Below, one piece after another: positions 50,696 through 60,733 of a stretch of DNA of 64,000 nt. The notes beneath the pieces were generated by a model. It made no database searches, was not told the origin of the DNA, and was given only the letters and a program-made list of their open reading frames with translations. Location of the stretch: NCBI GenBank assembly GCA_022616415.1, contig JAKEEU010000256.1, positions 32,709 to 96,708 of the forward strand, in the 5' to 3' direction. The position numbers and the translations under genes are program-made. The stretch's first letter is position 1. Every line of letters starts with the position of its first letter. Origin of the DNA: Candidatus Zhuqueibacterota bacterium (GTDB lineage Bacteria; Zhuqueibacterota; Zhuqueibacteria; Zhuqueibacterales; Zhuqueibacteraceae).

Positions 50696-51026
50696 TTGCC
50701 TTCATTTCCTCAAATGGGGTGGAATCTTTAAGTTTCAAATCACCGGTTTGTGCATCAACAAGAACGTGGCCGACTCTGCCCAAAATGCCGCGATCAGGCA
50801 ACGCATAATCCACCGGGACATCCCAAAACAGCGCGTCTTTGCTCACCAACAGATCCGGTTCTCCGGATTGCAGCAAGTTGCCGACGTGTAGAAATAAACG
50901 TTGATCCACTCGCTGACAGGCTATGAACGAAGTGATATTGAGCTCCCCTTTAACTTCTACTTTGAATTGCACCTTCTTTTTAGATTTGGGAACTTTGGCG
51001 GCTTTGATTCGAACGGTTTTAGCCAT
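50649..51026 (-). CDS. Conserved hypothetical protein, partner of the C39-like gene
   Basis: The 125-residue protein begins with a Lys-rich tail (VRIKAAKVPKSKKKVQFKV), then a beta-rich segment, then VGNLLQSGEPDLLVSKDAL. A conserved-looking stretch, FWDVPVDYALPDRGILGRV, is followed by GHVLVDAQTGDLKL, as in small proteins of unknown function I recall from several phyla. The start is ATG 51026 with AAGGAGG six bases upstream. The C39-like gene starts inside its 3' end (47-base overlap), so translation is coupled. Promoter D copy 3 lies upstream. Confidence 0.75.
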   Translation of the reverse strand: MAKTVRIKAAKVPKSKKKVQFKVEVKGELNITSFIACQRVDQRLFLHVGNLLQSGEPDLLVSKDALFWDVPVDYALPDRGILGRVGHVLVDAQTGDLKLKDSTPFEEMKANAKRLYQQTAPQAAD

Positions 51027-51050
51027 AATGCCTCCTTACGTTTTACCACA

Positions 51051-51084
51051 AAAGATAGCAACAAAATTTTAAATCGGCAAGTTT
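51051..51084 (-). promoter_or_regulatory. Conserved promoter element D, copy 3
   Basis: Read on the - strand: ACTTGCCGATTTAAAATTTT, GTTGC, TATCTTTT, then a 25-base leader with a good Shine-Dalgarno before the gene at 51026. In this copy the gene has a normal leader, which supports reading TATCTTT as a -10 box and not as part of the coding region. Confidence 0.6.
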
Positions 51085-51142
51085 TAAATAAAATCGCCCA
51101 CCCGACTTTGGAGAGATTCCGCAGCACGAGTGGGCGAGATTT
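51083..51142 (-). repeat. Dispersed repeat C, copy 2
   Basis: It matches copy 1 (50319-50377): TCGCCCACCCGACTTTGGA, then GCACGAGTGGGCGAG as the other arm. Here it lies directly upstream of promoter D copy 3, so repeats and promoter elements are mixed in the same short interval. Confidence 0.65.
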
Positions 51143-51154
51143 ATCACGAACCTC

Positions 51155-51193
51155 AATTTCAAATTGAAAATTTAGAATTTTCAATTTGAAATT
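51155..51193. terminator. 18-base AT-rich palindrome after ppdK
   Basis: AATTTCAAATTGAAAATT (51155) is exactly complementary to the segment at 51176-51193 with a TAG loop. It starts about five bases after the ppdK stop on the - strand. The stem is AT-rich and lacks a GC clamp, so it may be a terminator or a dispersed repeat. Confidence 0.55.
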
Positions 51194-51197
51194 CTTT

Positions 51198-54008
<2,811 letters not shown>

Positions 54009-54057
54009 CTGATATGCTCCTTTAAGAATTGTTTCTGTTCATTGGGGAAAATACTTT

Positions 54058-55821
54058 TTAGTTACGGCTCGTTTGCGGTTTCACTTCTTCGCGGCTCAAT
54101 ACGGCGTTGTAGGCGTCAGCGCTCTGCAAAATCTCCAGCGCTTTCTTGATCGCCGGATCGTCGTCAAAAGTGACCTCCACCTGCGCTTTCGATCCGAACA
54201 GCTTGCCGGCGATTTCGCGCTCGAGTTCCTGGCGAATGAAATTTTGGCTTTTGGTAAAATCGTCGTCCTTTTCATGCTGCAGCGCCTGCTCCAACGTCGT
54301 CAGGCTCGGCTGCAAGTCGGCCAAATAGCCTTCGCTTTCCGCCGTTTTCTTCAATTCCGCCAATTGCAATTCGCTTTGGGAGGTGTAAGTGAATTTCTTG
54401 TCGCGCAAAAATTCGCGAAATGATGCCACAACATTGTCATCAACCTTAAAATCGCGCTCTTTGATCGTTGGATGTTTGCTGGCGTAAGTCAAGGCGAAAT
54501 TGAACGTCATGGCTTTGCGGCGTAAGGTCGATTCAAAGCGGTTGAGCTTATGGCTCGGCGTCTCGATGTCGGGTTTGATGCCGCCGCCGCCATACACTTC
54601 CCGCCCGTTTTTGGTGTGAAAAACTTCGGGAGACGCTTTCGCGGTTTTTTCTGAAGATTTGCTCGATTCCGCCTCCAGGCGGACGCCGGTAAGATCTTCA
54701 CCCTCAGCCGCACTGGCCAGCAAGTCAGCTTGCTCGTCAGGATGCGGCTGTTCTTTCTGAATGCATCGGCCGCTGGGAACATAATATTTTGCAGTAGTGA
54801 TTTTCAGCGCTGAATCGCGGGTGAGCGACACCACGGTTTGCACGAGTCCTTTGCCGTACGTGGTTTCGCCCATGATCACGCCGCGATCGAGATCCTGAAT
54901 GGCGCCGGCGACGATTTCAGAAGCCGAGGCGCTCAAGCCATTGACGAGCACCACCAGCGGCAAATTGCCGAGCACGGGATCTTTCCCGGAACGATAGGCT
55001 TTGTCGCTGCCTTCGACGCGGCCTTTGGTGGAGACGATGGCTTCGCCCTTTTTGGTGAAATTTTCCGCGACCTCGACCGCAGCTTCGAGCAGGCCGCCGG
55101 GGTTGTTGCGCAAATCCAAAATCAACGCCTTCAAACCCTGCGCCTTCAAATCACGAACGGCTTGATTTACCTCGTAGCCGGCGTTTTTGGAGAAGCGCGA
55201 CAATTTCACGTAGCCGATGCCGTCGCGAATGATGCCGGAGTACGTCACGTCGTGGATGGTGATCTCGGCGCGAATGAGATGGAACACCAGCGGCTCCGGC
55301 TCGCCTTCGCGCATGATTTTGAGATCAACTGCGGTTCCCACCTCGCCGCGCAAACGGCTGGCGACTTCTTCGACGTTCATATCCTTGGTCGAAACGCCGT
55401 CAACTTCGATGATGCGGTCGCCTTCGCGCATGCCAGCTTTCAACGCCGGCGTGCCTTCGTAGGGCTGCTCGATAACAGTGGCCCAACCATCACGCACGCT
55501 GATCGACATGCCGAGGCCGCCGTACTTGCCGTGGGTGATGATCTGCAGTTGTGCATTGTCCTCTTTCTCGATCAAAACCGTGTAAGGATCGAGCGTGCCC
55601 AACATGCCGTTGATGCCGGCTTTCATGAATTTGTCGGGATCGACCGGATCGACGTATTTGCGCGAAATCTCCTGATAGATCAGGCCGAACACTTCGATGT
55701 TTTTGCGGATTTCGTGAACGTAATCGGCACTGACGCTCACGCCCCAATCCAGCGCCCATCCGACGACGGTGAGCGCGGCGGCGCATAATACGACGAAAAC
55801 AGCGGTGCGTTTTTTGAGCAT
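54058..55821 (-). CDS. C-terminal processing serine protease (S41, CtpA-like)
   Basis: The 587-residue protein has an N-terminal membrane anchor/signal (VFVVLCAAALTVVGWAL), a PDZ domain (about 90-180, GLGMSISVRDGWATVIEQP) and the S41 core. The nucleophile Ser lies in LSASASEIVAGAIQD around residue 298, and the base Lys lies in TYGKGLVQTVVSLT around 322. It cleaves periplasmic or secreted proteins near their C-termini, including envelope and peptidoglycan enzymes. The 230-residue C-terminal tail beyond the core is longer than in E. coli Prc-type or small CtpA proteins. ppdK follows by 49 bases. Confidence 0.92.
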   Translation of the reverse strand: MLKKRTAVFVVLCAAALTVVGWALDWGVSVSADYVHEIRKNIEVFGLIYQEISRKYVDPVDPDKFMKAGINGMLGTLDPYTVLIEKEDNAQLQIITHGKYGGLGMSISVRDGWATVIEQPYEGTPALKAGMREGDRIIEVDGVSTKDMNVEEVASRLRGEVGTAVDLKIMREGEPEPLVFHLIRAEITIHDVTYSGIIRDGIGYVKLSRFSKNAGYEVNQAVRDLKAQGLKALILDLRNNPGGLLEAAVEVAENFTKKGEAIVSTKGRVEGSDKAYRSGKDPVLGNLPLVVLVNGLSASASEIVAGAIQDLDRGVIMGETTYGKGLVQTVVSLTRDSALKITTAKYYVPSGRCIQKEQPHPDEQADLLASAAEGEDLTGVRLEAESSKSSEKTAKASPEVFHTKNGREVYGGGGIKPDIETPSHKLNRFESTLRRKAMTFNFALTYASKHPTIKERDFKVDDNVVASFREFLRDKKFTYTSQSELQLAELKKTAESEGYLADLQPSLTTLEQALQHEKDDDFTKSQNFIRQELEREIAGKLFGSKAQVEVTFDDDPAIKKALEILQSADAYNAVLSREEVKPQTSRN

Positions 55822-55900
55822 AATTAGATCTCCAAAATAAAATTAAGCGAATTTAGATGACGTCGTTACAAACGCTGAAGAAATCAAAATTTTCCCAGCG

Positions 55901-55953
55901 GATAGAAACAACTCAACTGATAAAAGCTTTTCATCCGTTGCGTTGTTTCTATC
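55901..55953. terminator. Hairpin between tmk and the ctp gene
   Basis: GATAGAAACAAC (55901) pairs with GTTGTTTCTATC (55942). Extending outward, CCCA pairs with TGGG for an imperfect 19-base stem around a 29-base loop. It lies between tmk (stop 55985) and ctp (start 55821), where a terminator or 5' leader structure would be expected. Confidence 0.6.
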
Positions 55954-55984
55954 TGTTGGGCATTTTAAACTTGTTTGACCGTTT

Positions 55985-56617
55985 CTATATCCTCAAACCC
56001 AAACGCCGGCGCAAGGTTTCATTGATTTGCCGGGAAATCGCGTCCATGCTCGGCGTGCCATCGATGACGGCGAAACGCGCCGGCTCAGCTTGGGCCATTT
56101 GCAAATAGGCCTGTTGCACGCGCTGATGAAAATCGTGGTCTTCACGTTCCAAGCGATCGGCGGCTTTTCCGCTTTGGCGCAGCCGCGCGGCGGCGACTTC
56201 GAGCGGGATGTCCAAAAGAAAAGTAATTACCGGCAAAGTCGCCCAAGTCGCGAAAAGATTGACGCGGCGCACGAAATCCAAATCGAGTTGCCGGCCATAG
56301 CCTTGATACGCGGTGGTGGAATCGACGAAGCGGTCAGCGACGATGATTTTTCCGGCGGCCAAAGCCGGCTGAATTTTCTCTTTGGTAATTTGCGCGCGCG
56401 CCGCCGAATAGAGCAAAAGCTCGGCGCGGTCGGTCATGCCGCTGTTTTTGGCGTCGAGCAAAATATGGCGAATCGCCTCAGCAATCTCGACGCCGCCAGG
56501 CTCGCGCAGCAGCTCGGCGTCATAACCGGCGGTTCGCAACGTTTCAAACAATCGCCGCGCTTGCTCGGTTTTGCCGGAGAAATCGATGCCTTCAAAGGAA
56601 ATGAAGATGCCGGCCAT
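55985..56617 (-). CDS. tmk: Thymidylate kinase
   Basis: The 210-residue protein phosphorylates dTMP to dTDP. The P-loop is EGIDFSGKTEQ (residues about 9-19), with Phe and Glu in place of the more usual Gly and Thr. The DR(Y/F/H) box is present as VADRFVDSTTAYQGYGR (about 92-108) and the lid region is RLRQSGKAADRLE. The final helix QINETLRRRLG is normal. The ATG at 56617 has no clear Shine-Dalgarno. It lies 62 bases after arsC on the same strand. The unusual P-loop residues do not remove any catalytic position. Confidence 0.94.
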   Translation of the reverse strand: MAGIFISFEGIDFSGKTEQARRLFETLRTAGYDAELLREPGGVEIAEAIRHILLDAKNSGMTDRAELLLYSAARAQITKEKIQPALAAGKIIVADRFVDSTTAYQGYGRQLDLDFVRRVNLFATWATLPVITFLLDIPLEVAAARLRQSGKAADRLEREDHDFHQRVQQAYLQMAQAEPARFAVIDGTPSMDAISRQINETLRRRLGLRI

Positions 56618-56679
56618 GCTCTACTATTTCTTGAATGAATCAAAGGTGCCAATTAACTCCGCGAGATATTTTTGGCGGC

Positions 56680-57096
56680 TTACAAGAGCATTTGCAATCT
56701 CTTCTCGATTTGATCGCGAATCTCGCGAAACCCGGCTGATCTTTCCTCTTCCGTTCCCACCGCTGCGGAAGGGTCTTCAAAACTCCAATGCCATTGTGTT
56801 TTGTTGGTGGGAAAGTAGGGGCAGGTCTCTTTGACGTTGTCACACACCGTAATCACGTAGTCGAACTCCATCCCCATATATTTGTCGAGGTGATCCGAAG
56901 TATGGTGGGAAATGTCAATACCTTTCTCCGCCATCGCCTTGATCGCCAGCGGATTGACACGAGTTGATTGCGTACCCGCACTGAAGACTTCATAGCGGTC
57001 GCCGGCGAAACGGCGCAACAGTCCTTCGGCCATTTGGCTGCGGGCGGAATTATGCGTGCAGATGAAAATAACGCGCGGTTTTTGATTCATTTCCAT
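56680..57096 (-). CDS. arsC: Low-molecular-weight phosphatase-type arsenate reductase (ArsC)
   Basis: The 138-residue protein has the CX5R loop CTHNSARS (Cys13) at the N-terminus, and further Cys residues in ITVCDNVKETCPYFP that form the disulfide relay used with thioredoxin. The family reduces arsenate to arsenite. No arsenite exporter or ArsR regulator gene is visible nearby, so it may act in general phosphate-type detoxification. The ATG at 57096 has no strong Shine-Dalgarno. The PhoR-like kinase gene ends 79 bases upstream. Confidence 0.93.
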   Translation of the reverse strand: MEMNQKPRVIFICTHNSARSQMAEGLLRRFAGDRYEVFSAGTQSTRVNPLAIKAMAEKGIDISHHTSDHLDKYMGMEFDYVITVCDNVKETCPYFPTNKTQWHWSFEDPSAAVGTEEERSAGFREIRDQIEKRLQMLL

Positions 57097-57175
57097 TATT
57101 TAAACCTCGTCATGATTGGGCTGAAATAAATATAAATAATCGGGAGAAATGATGCAAACCTTTTTTAAAACGGCA

Positions 57176-58636
57176 TTATTTTTTCTTCAAAACAAAACTA
57201 AATATCGACCCTTTGCCGATCTCGCTTTGTACCTTCACTTTGCTGTCGTGCGCTTCGACGATGTGCTTGACGATGGCGAGGCCCAAGCCGGTGCCGCCGA
57301 CGGCGCGCGAGCGCTCTTTGTCCACGCGGTAAAAGCGCTCGAAGATGCGCGAGAGATGCTCGAGTGGAATGCCGCGGCCGGTGTCCGCCACAAAGATTTC
57401 GACGCTTTCCCGTTTCTCCCTATAGCCGATTTCGACTTTGCCGCCCGGCAAATTGTATTTGATGGCATTGTCCGCGAGGTTGATAATGACTTGCGTGAGC
57501 CGCTCGCGGTCGCCCAGAACGGAGATCGCACGCGGGAACTTCGGCTTGACCAAGGAAAGCGTGACGTTATATTCCTGCGCCCGCGCCTGCAAGTCGGCCA
57601 CTTGCTTCGCCAGCCAATCTTGCGGATCGAAATAGCGGAAGCTCATCTGCATCTCGCCGGATTCAATGCGCGAGATGTCGATCAGGTCGGTGAGCAAATT
57701 ATTGAGGCGCTCGGCTTGGCGATAGGTCTTTTCGAGAAACGATCTTTTGGTCTGCTCGTTTTCGACTCTCCCTTCCAGCAGCGTCTCGAGATAGCCTTGC
57801 ACGGCAAAAATCGGCGTGCGCAATTCGTGGGAAACGTTGCCGAGAAATTGAGTGCGCATGGTTTCGAGCTTGCGCATTTGCTTCAAATCGTCACGCAGCT
57901 TGGCGAGCATTTCGTTGAGCAAATCCGCCAGCTCGCCGATCTCGTCGTCGGAATAATGCTTGAAGTGCGCCTCCAAATCGCCTTTCTTCACGGACTCAGC
58001 GACGCGCGCCAATTCTTGAATCGGCGCCGTGAGCTTGCTGGAAGCCCAAAAACTGACCAGGCCGATGAGCAGCAACGCCACGCCGCCGCTGACAAAAATA
58101 TTCCAGCGGATTTCCTTGAGCGCCTGTTCCACGGTGACCAGCGGAATGGCCAGACGAATAATGCGCATCCGATCCAGCAGGCCGGTTTTGTTCCCGCGCA
58201 GCCGCACCTTTTTCGCGGCATAAAACAAGCGTTGATGAACGGTGGCGCTCAGGCGTTCGGCACTGCCAACACCGTTTTGCAGCGCCATCTGCACTTCCGG
58301 CCGCCAAAGATGATTTTCGATGAAACGCAGAGAATCTTGCGGCAGGCCGGACTCGAAGACGACGATGCCGGCCGAGTCGATCAAAGTGATGCGGAGCTGG
58401 CTGGCGCGCGCGAAGCCCACGAGCTGCTCGTAGTTCAGCCGGTCCTGATCGAAGCTGAAGCTTGCCGTTTCCAGAAAAAATTCGATGCCATCAAGTTGCG
58501 TTTGCAATTGCTGCAGCAGGCGGGATTTGTAGTAGCGCTGCAGCTCATAGGTGATAATCAGGCCGGCGGCCACCGTCACCACGAGCAGGAGAAAGAGATG
58601 CGTGAGAATAAGGCGCCGGCGGAGGGAAAATTTCAT
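57176..58636 (-). CDS. PhoR-like sensor histidine kinase
   Basis: The 486-residue membrane kinase has TM1 (about 9-30), a periplasmic sensor (about 35-175), TM2 (about 180-200), a HAMP linker (about 201-250), a dimerisation box with the phospho-acceptor His in NVSHELRTP (H270), and an ATPase domain with the N box DNAIKYN, the G1 box DTGRGIP and the G2 box GGTGLGLAIV. It has no cytoplasmic PAS domain, so the signal is probably periplasmic. It follows the PhoB-like regulator by six bases and must be its partner. Phosphate sensing is inferred; no pst genes are nearby. Confidence 0.92.
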   Translation of the reverse strand: MKFSLRRRLILTHLFLLLVVTVAAGLIITYELQRYYKSRLLQQLQTQLDGIEFFLETASFSFDQDRLNYEQLVGFARASQLRITLIDSAGIVVFESGLPQDSLRFIENHLWRPEVQMALQNGVGSAERLSATVHQRLFYAAKKVRLRGNKTGLLDRMRIIRLAIPLVTVEQALKEIRWNIFVSGGVALLLIGLVSFWASSKLTAPIQELARVAESVKKGDLEAHFKHYSDDEIGELADLLNEMLAKLRDDLKQMRKLETMRTQFLGNVSHELRTPIFAVQGYLETLLEGRVENEQTKRSFLEKTYRQAERLNNLLTDLIDISRIESGEMQMSFRYFDPQDWLAKQVADLQARAQEYNVTLSLVKPKFPRAISVLGDRERLTQVIINLADNAIKYNLPGGKVEIGYREKRESVEIFVADTGRGIPLEHLSRIFERFYRVDKERSRAVGGTGLGLAIVKHIVEAHDSKVKVQSEIGKGSIFSFVLKKK

Positions 58637-58642
58637 GCGCGA

Positions 58643-59332
58643 TCACTCATCTGCTTTAAGCCGGTAACCGACGCCTTTAATGGTCTCGATCAGGCGCATG
58701 TTGTCGTCGCCGAGCTTTTCGCGAATCTTGCGAATGTGTACGTCGATCGTGCGGTCGATCACCACCACGTCGTCGCCCCAGATTTCGTTGAGCAAAGTGT
58801 CGCGGGTCACCACCCGGCCGGGCCGCTTGGCCAGATAGACGAGCACTTCGAACTCCTTTTTGGTGAAAGCCACGAGTTTGCGCGCGACTTTGACGGAGTA
58901 GTTGAGCGTGTTGATTTCCACTTCACCGAAGCGCAGCACGGCGCCGGCTTCCGGCAAGCTTGGCGCGGTCTTGCGAAACGTGGTTTTGACGCGCGCGATC
59001 AATTTGCGAATGCTGATCGGCTTGATGATGTAATCGTCGGCGCCGAGCTCGAGGCCGACCACTTCATCAACTTCCCCGCCCTTCGCCGTCAGAAAAATCA
59101 CCGGAATGTGCTTGGTGCCTTCGGTTTGGCGAAGCTGGCGGATAACTTCCCAGCCGTCCTTGCCGGGCAGCATGACGTCGAGAATGATGAGATCGGGCGA
59201 GCTTTGCGCCATTTCCAGCGCTTGCAAGCCGTCCGTTGCCATCATCGTCTCGTAACCCTCCGCTTCCAGATTGTACTTCAACAGGTCGAGGATGTCTTGC
59301 TCATCGTCAACCAGCAAGATACGTTTTGCCAT
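58643..59332 (-). CDS. PhoB/OmpR-like response regulator
   Basis: ATG 59332 has GAGAGGA upstream and gives 229 residues. The receiver (about 1-120) has the acidic pair DDE (9-11), phosphoacceptor D52 (LDVMLPGKDG) and Lys in IIKPIS. The C-terminal winged helix (about 130-229) has the usual VAFTKKEFEVLVYLA and RTIDVHIRKIREKLG boxes. It should bind DNA as a dimer after phosphorylation by the kinase that starts six bases after its stop. A small hairpin lies in its leader at 59380-59411. Confidence 0.94.
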   Translation of the reverse strand: MAKRILLVDDEQDILDLLKYNLEAEGYETMMATDGLQALEMAQSSPDLIILDVMLPGKDGWEVIRQLRQTEGTKHIPVIFLTAKGGEVDEVVGLELGADDYIIKPISIRKLIARVKTTFRKTAPSLPEAGAVLRFGEVEINTLNYSVKVARKLVAFTKKEFEVLVYLAKRPGRVVTRDTLLNEIWGDDVVVIDRTIDVHIRKIREKLGDDNMRLIETIKGVGYRLKADE

Positions 59333-59379
59333 CTTGGTCCTCTCAGAAACGATCAAAATCACCTGATGTGCGTGCAAAA

Positions 59380-59411
59380 CATTGAAAATTGCAAATTGGA
59401 AATTTTCAATG
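59380..59411. promoter_or_regulatory. Leader hairpin of the phoB-like gene
   Basis: CATTGAAAATT (59380) is an exact complement of AATTTTCAATG (59401) with a ten-base loop, about 48 bases upstream of the PhoB-like start. Its GAAAATT/AATTTTC core also occurs in the palindrome after ppdK. The rest of the 436-base gap between the divergent genes (59333-59768) is AT-rich with no gene that I can see. Confidence 0.5.
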
Positions 59412-59768
59412 CCTTTGACTGCGACTGAAAGCCGCTCTGGCTTACCGTCGCCCCACGACCTGACCATTCGGAAGATAAGAAAATTTTAGGCTCATTCTCA
59501 AGGCATTTTTTAAATTTTTCCGTCAAAATGTTATGCTGCTGTAAAATCCGGCTCGGCGCCTTTGACAACAATTTTTTAATCCTGCCTTTATTACTGCTTC
59601 ACACGCCGAGATTATATTGAAGATGAAAACAAAATGATTTTCCGTGCTTTTAAGAACCTTGGCCGAACCATCTGGCCGCATTGATGAAAAAACAAATTTT
59701 AGCAACAACGGTTAAAAAATTTTAAAGAAATCTAGTGCGACTAAAAATCTATTGCGGGAGAATCTGTT

Positions 59769-60140
59769 ATGCCAGCCAAACCCAGCGAGCCAATCCCCAC
59801 GGTTTTGCTCGTCGACGGCGACGAAATTCAAAGCCTGATGAGCAAGCGCGAACTTGAGTCCGAAGGTTATCGTGTCGTTTGCGTGCATTCCGGAGAGGAC
59901 GCCATTGCCGCATTCGAGCAGGAAAAGATCGACGCCGTCGTGGCCGATGCGCTGCTGCCGGACATGCACGTGTTGGACTTGATCGACGGCATCGCCGCCA
60001 AGCGCCGGCGTATTCCCATCGTGGTCAACAGCCCCCATACGGTTTGCAATCACAATTTCCGCTATTGGGCCGCCGACGCGATCGTCGAAAAGTCATCGGA
60101 CATGCACAAGCTTTTCGCGCAAGTTGCAGCGCTGTTGTAA
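59769..60140 (+). CDS. Stand-alone response-regulator receiver
   Basis: The 123-residue protein is a receiver domain with the acidic pair in LLVDGDE (D16, D18), the phosphoacceptor in VVADALLPD (D60) and the conserved Lys in IVEKSSD. The switch Thr/Ser is in NSPHT. It has no output domain, so it may act as a phospho-relay or through protein contacts. The tail NHNFRYWAADAIVEKSSDM resembles the receiver at 34694-35188, so the two form a paralogous group that lacks known outputs. ATG 59769 lacks a good Shine-Dalgarno. It is divergent from the PhoB-like gene. Confidence 0.85.
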   Translation: MPAKPSEPIPTVLLVDGDEIQSLMSKRELESEGYRVVCVHSGEDAIAAFEQEKIDAVVADALLPDMHVLDLIDGIAAKRRRIPIVVNSPHTVCNHNFRYWAADAIVEKSSDMHKLFAQVAALL

Positions 60141-60260
60141 GCGCCCAAACACCTCCGGATTCGAGAACATGACAACTATGCACTTCAACTATCTATGGAG
60201 ATTTTCACTATTTGGCGCGGTTTGTTGAAAGATAGCGATTTTACCACACCATTGGGGACA

Positions 60261-60296
60261 ATGGAGCCGGCAGCTATAGCCGGCTCCATCATTTTT
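60261..60296 (+). terminator. Intrinsic terminator after the + strand receiver gene
   Basis: ATGGAGCCGGC (60261) pairs with GCCGGCTCCAT (60279) around a seven-base loop, followed by CATTTTT. It lies 120 bases after the receiver stop and is the strongest GC-rich stem in the window. Confidence 0.8.
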
Positions 60297-60579
60297 GATC
60301 AAATTTTTCCTCCGCCTCAATAACAATGCAAAGCCTACATATAACAATTCATTAATATTCTCTTAACAATTTGTTAACTCTGCTTAACGATTTCTTCATT
60401 CCCCCTTTATTGCTGGTTAATAATCACGTTGTAATTTTTCACAGGCCGAATATCACGCATTGACAAATCTTAAATCCAATTAGTGTACAGTTATCTTCAT
60501 TTTTTAACACTACTTTTATCGCCGGTTAACTCTGGGTATGTAGATTCAGAATGGCCTGACGTCTGGTTCCACAGTATTG

Positions 60580-60673
60580 TTCGCACTCTGTCCCTCTATC
60601 TTACTCTCACTCGCGCACAGGAACGTGGACAGCGAGTGAGAGTAAGAAGCGGATCGGCTGAGAAGAGTGCGAA
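60580..60673 (+). promoter_or_regulatory. Nested inverted repeats in the leader of the TonB receptor gene
   Basis: CTTACTCTCACTCGC (60600) pairs perfectly with GCGAGTGAGAGTAAG (60632). Outside it, TTCGCACTCT (60580) pairs with AGAGTGCGAA (60664). Together they give a stem of 25 pairs with a side bulge, ending 60 bases before the start codon. The 593-base gap 60141-60733 otherwise holds the terminator and AT-rich sequence with several TTAAC words. Confidence 0.7.
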
Positions 60674-60733
60674 TTAGGAAAGAAAAACAGTGAGGACAGG
60701 AACTCAAATTATCACAAGAGAGGCAGAGTGCGT

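Noticed and set aside
57149..59428. Long open frame of about 760 codons antisense to the PhoB/PhoR-like pair
   Set aside because: Both genes on the other strand have clear domains; the antisense product shows no known motif and spans the gap between them by chance.
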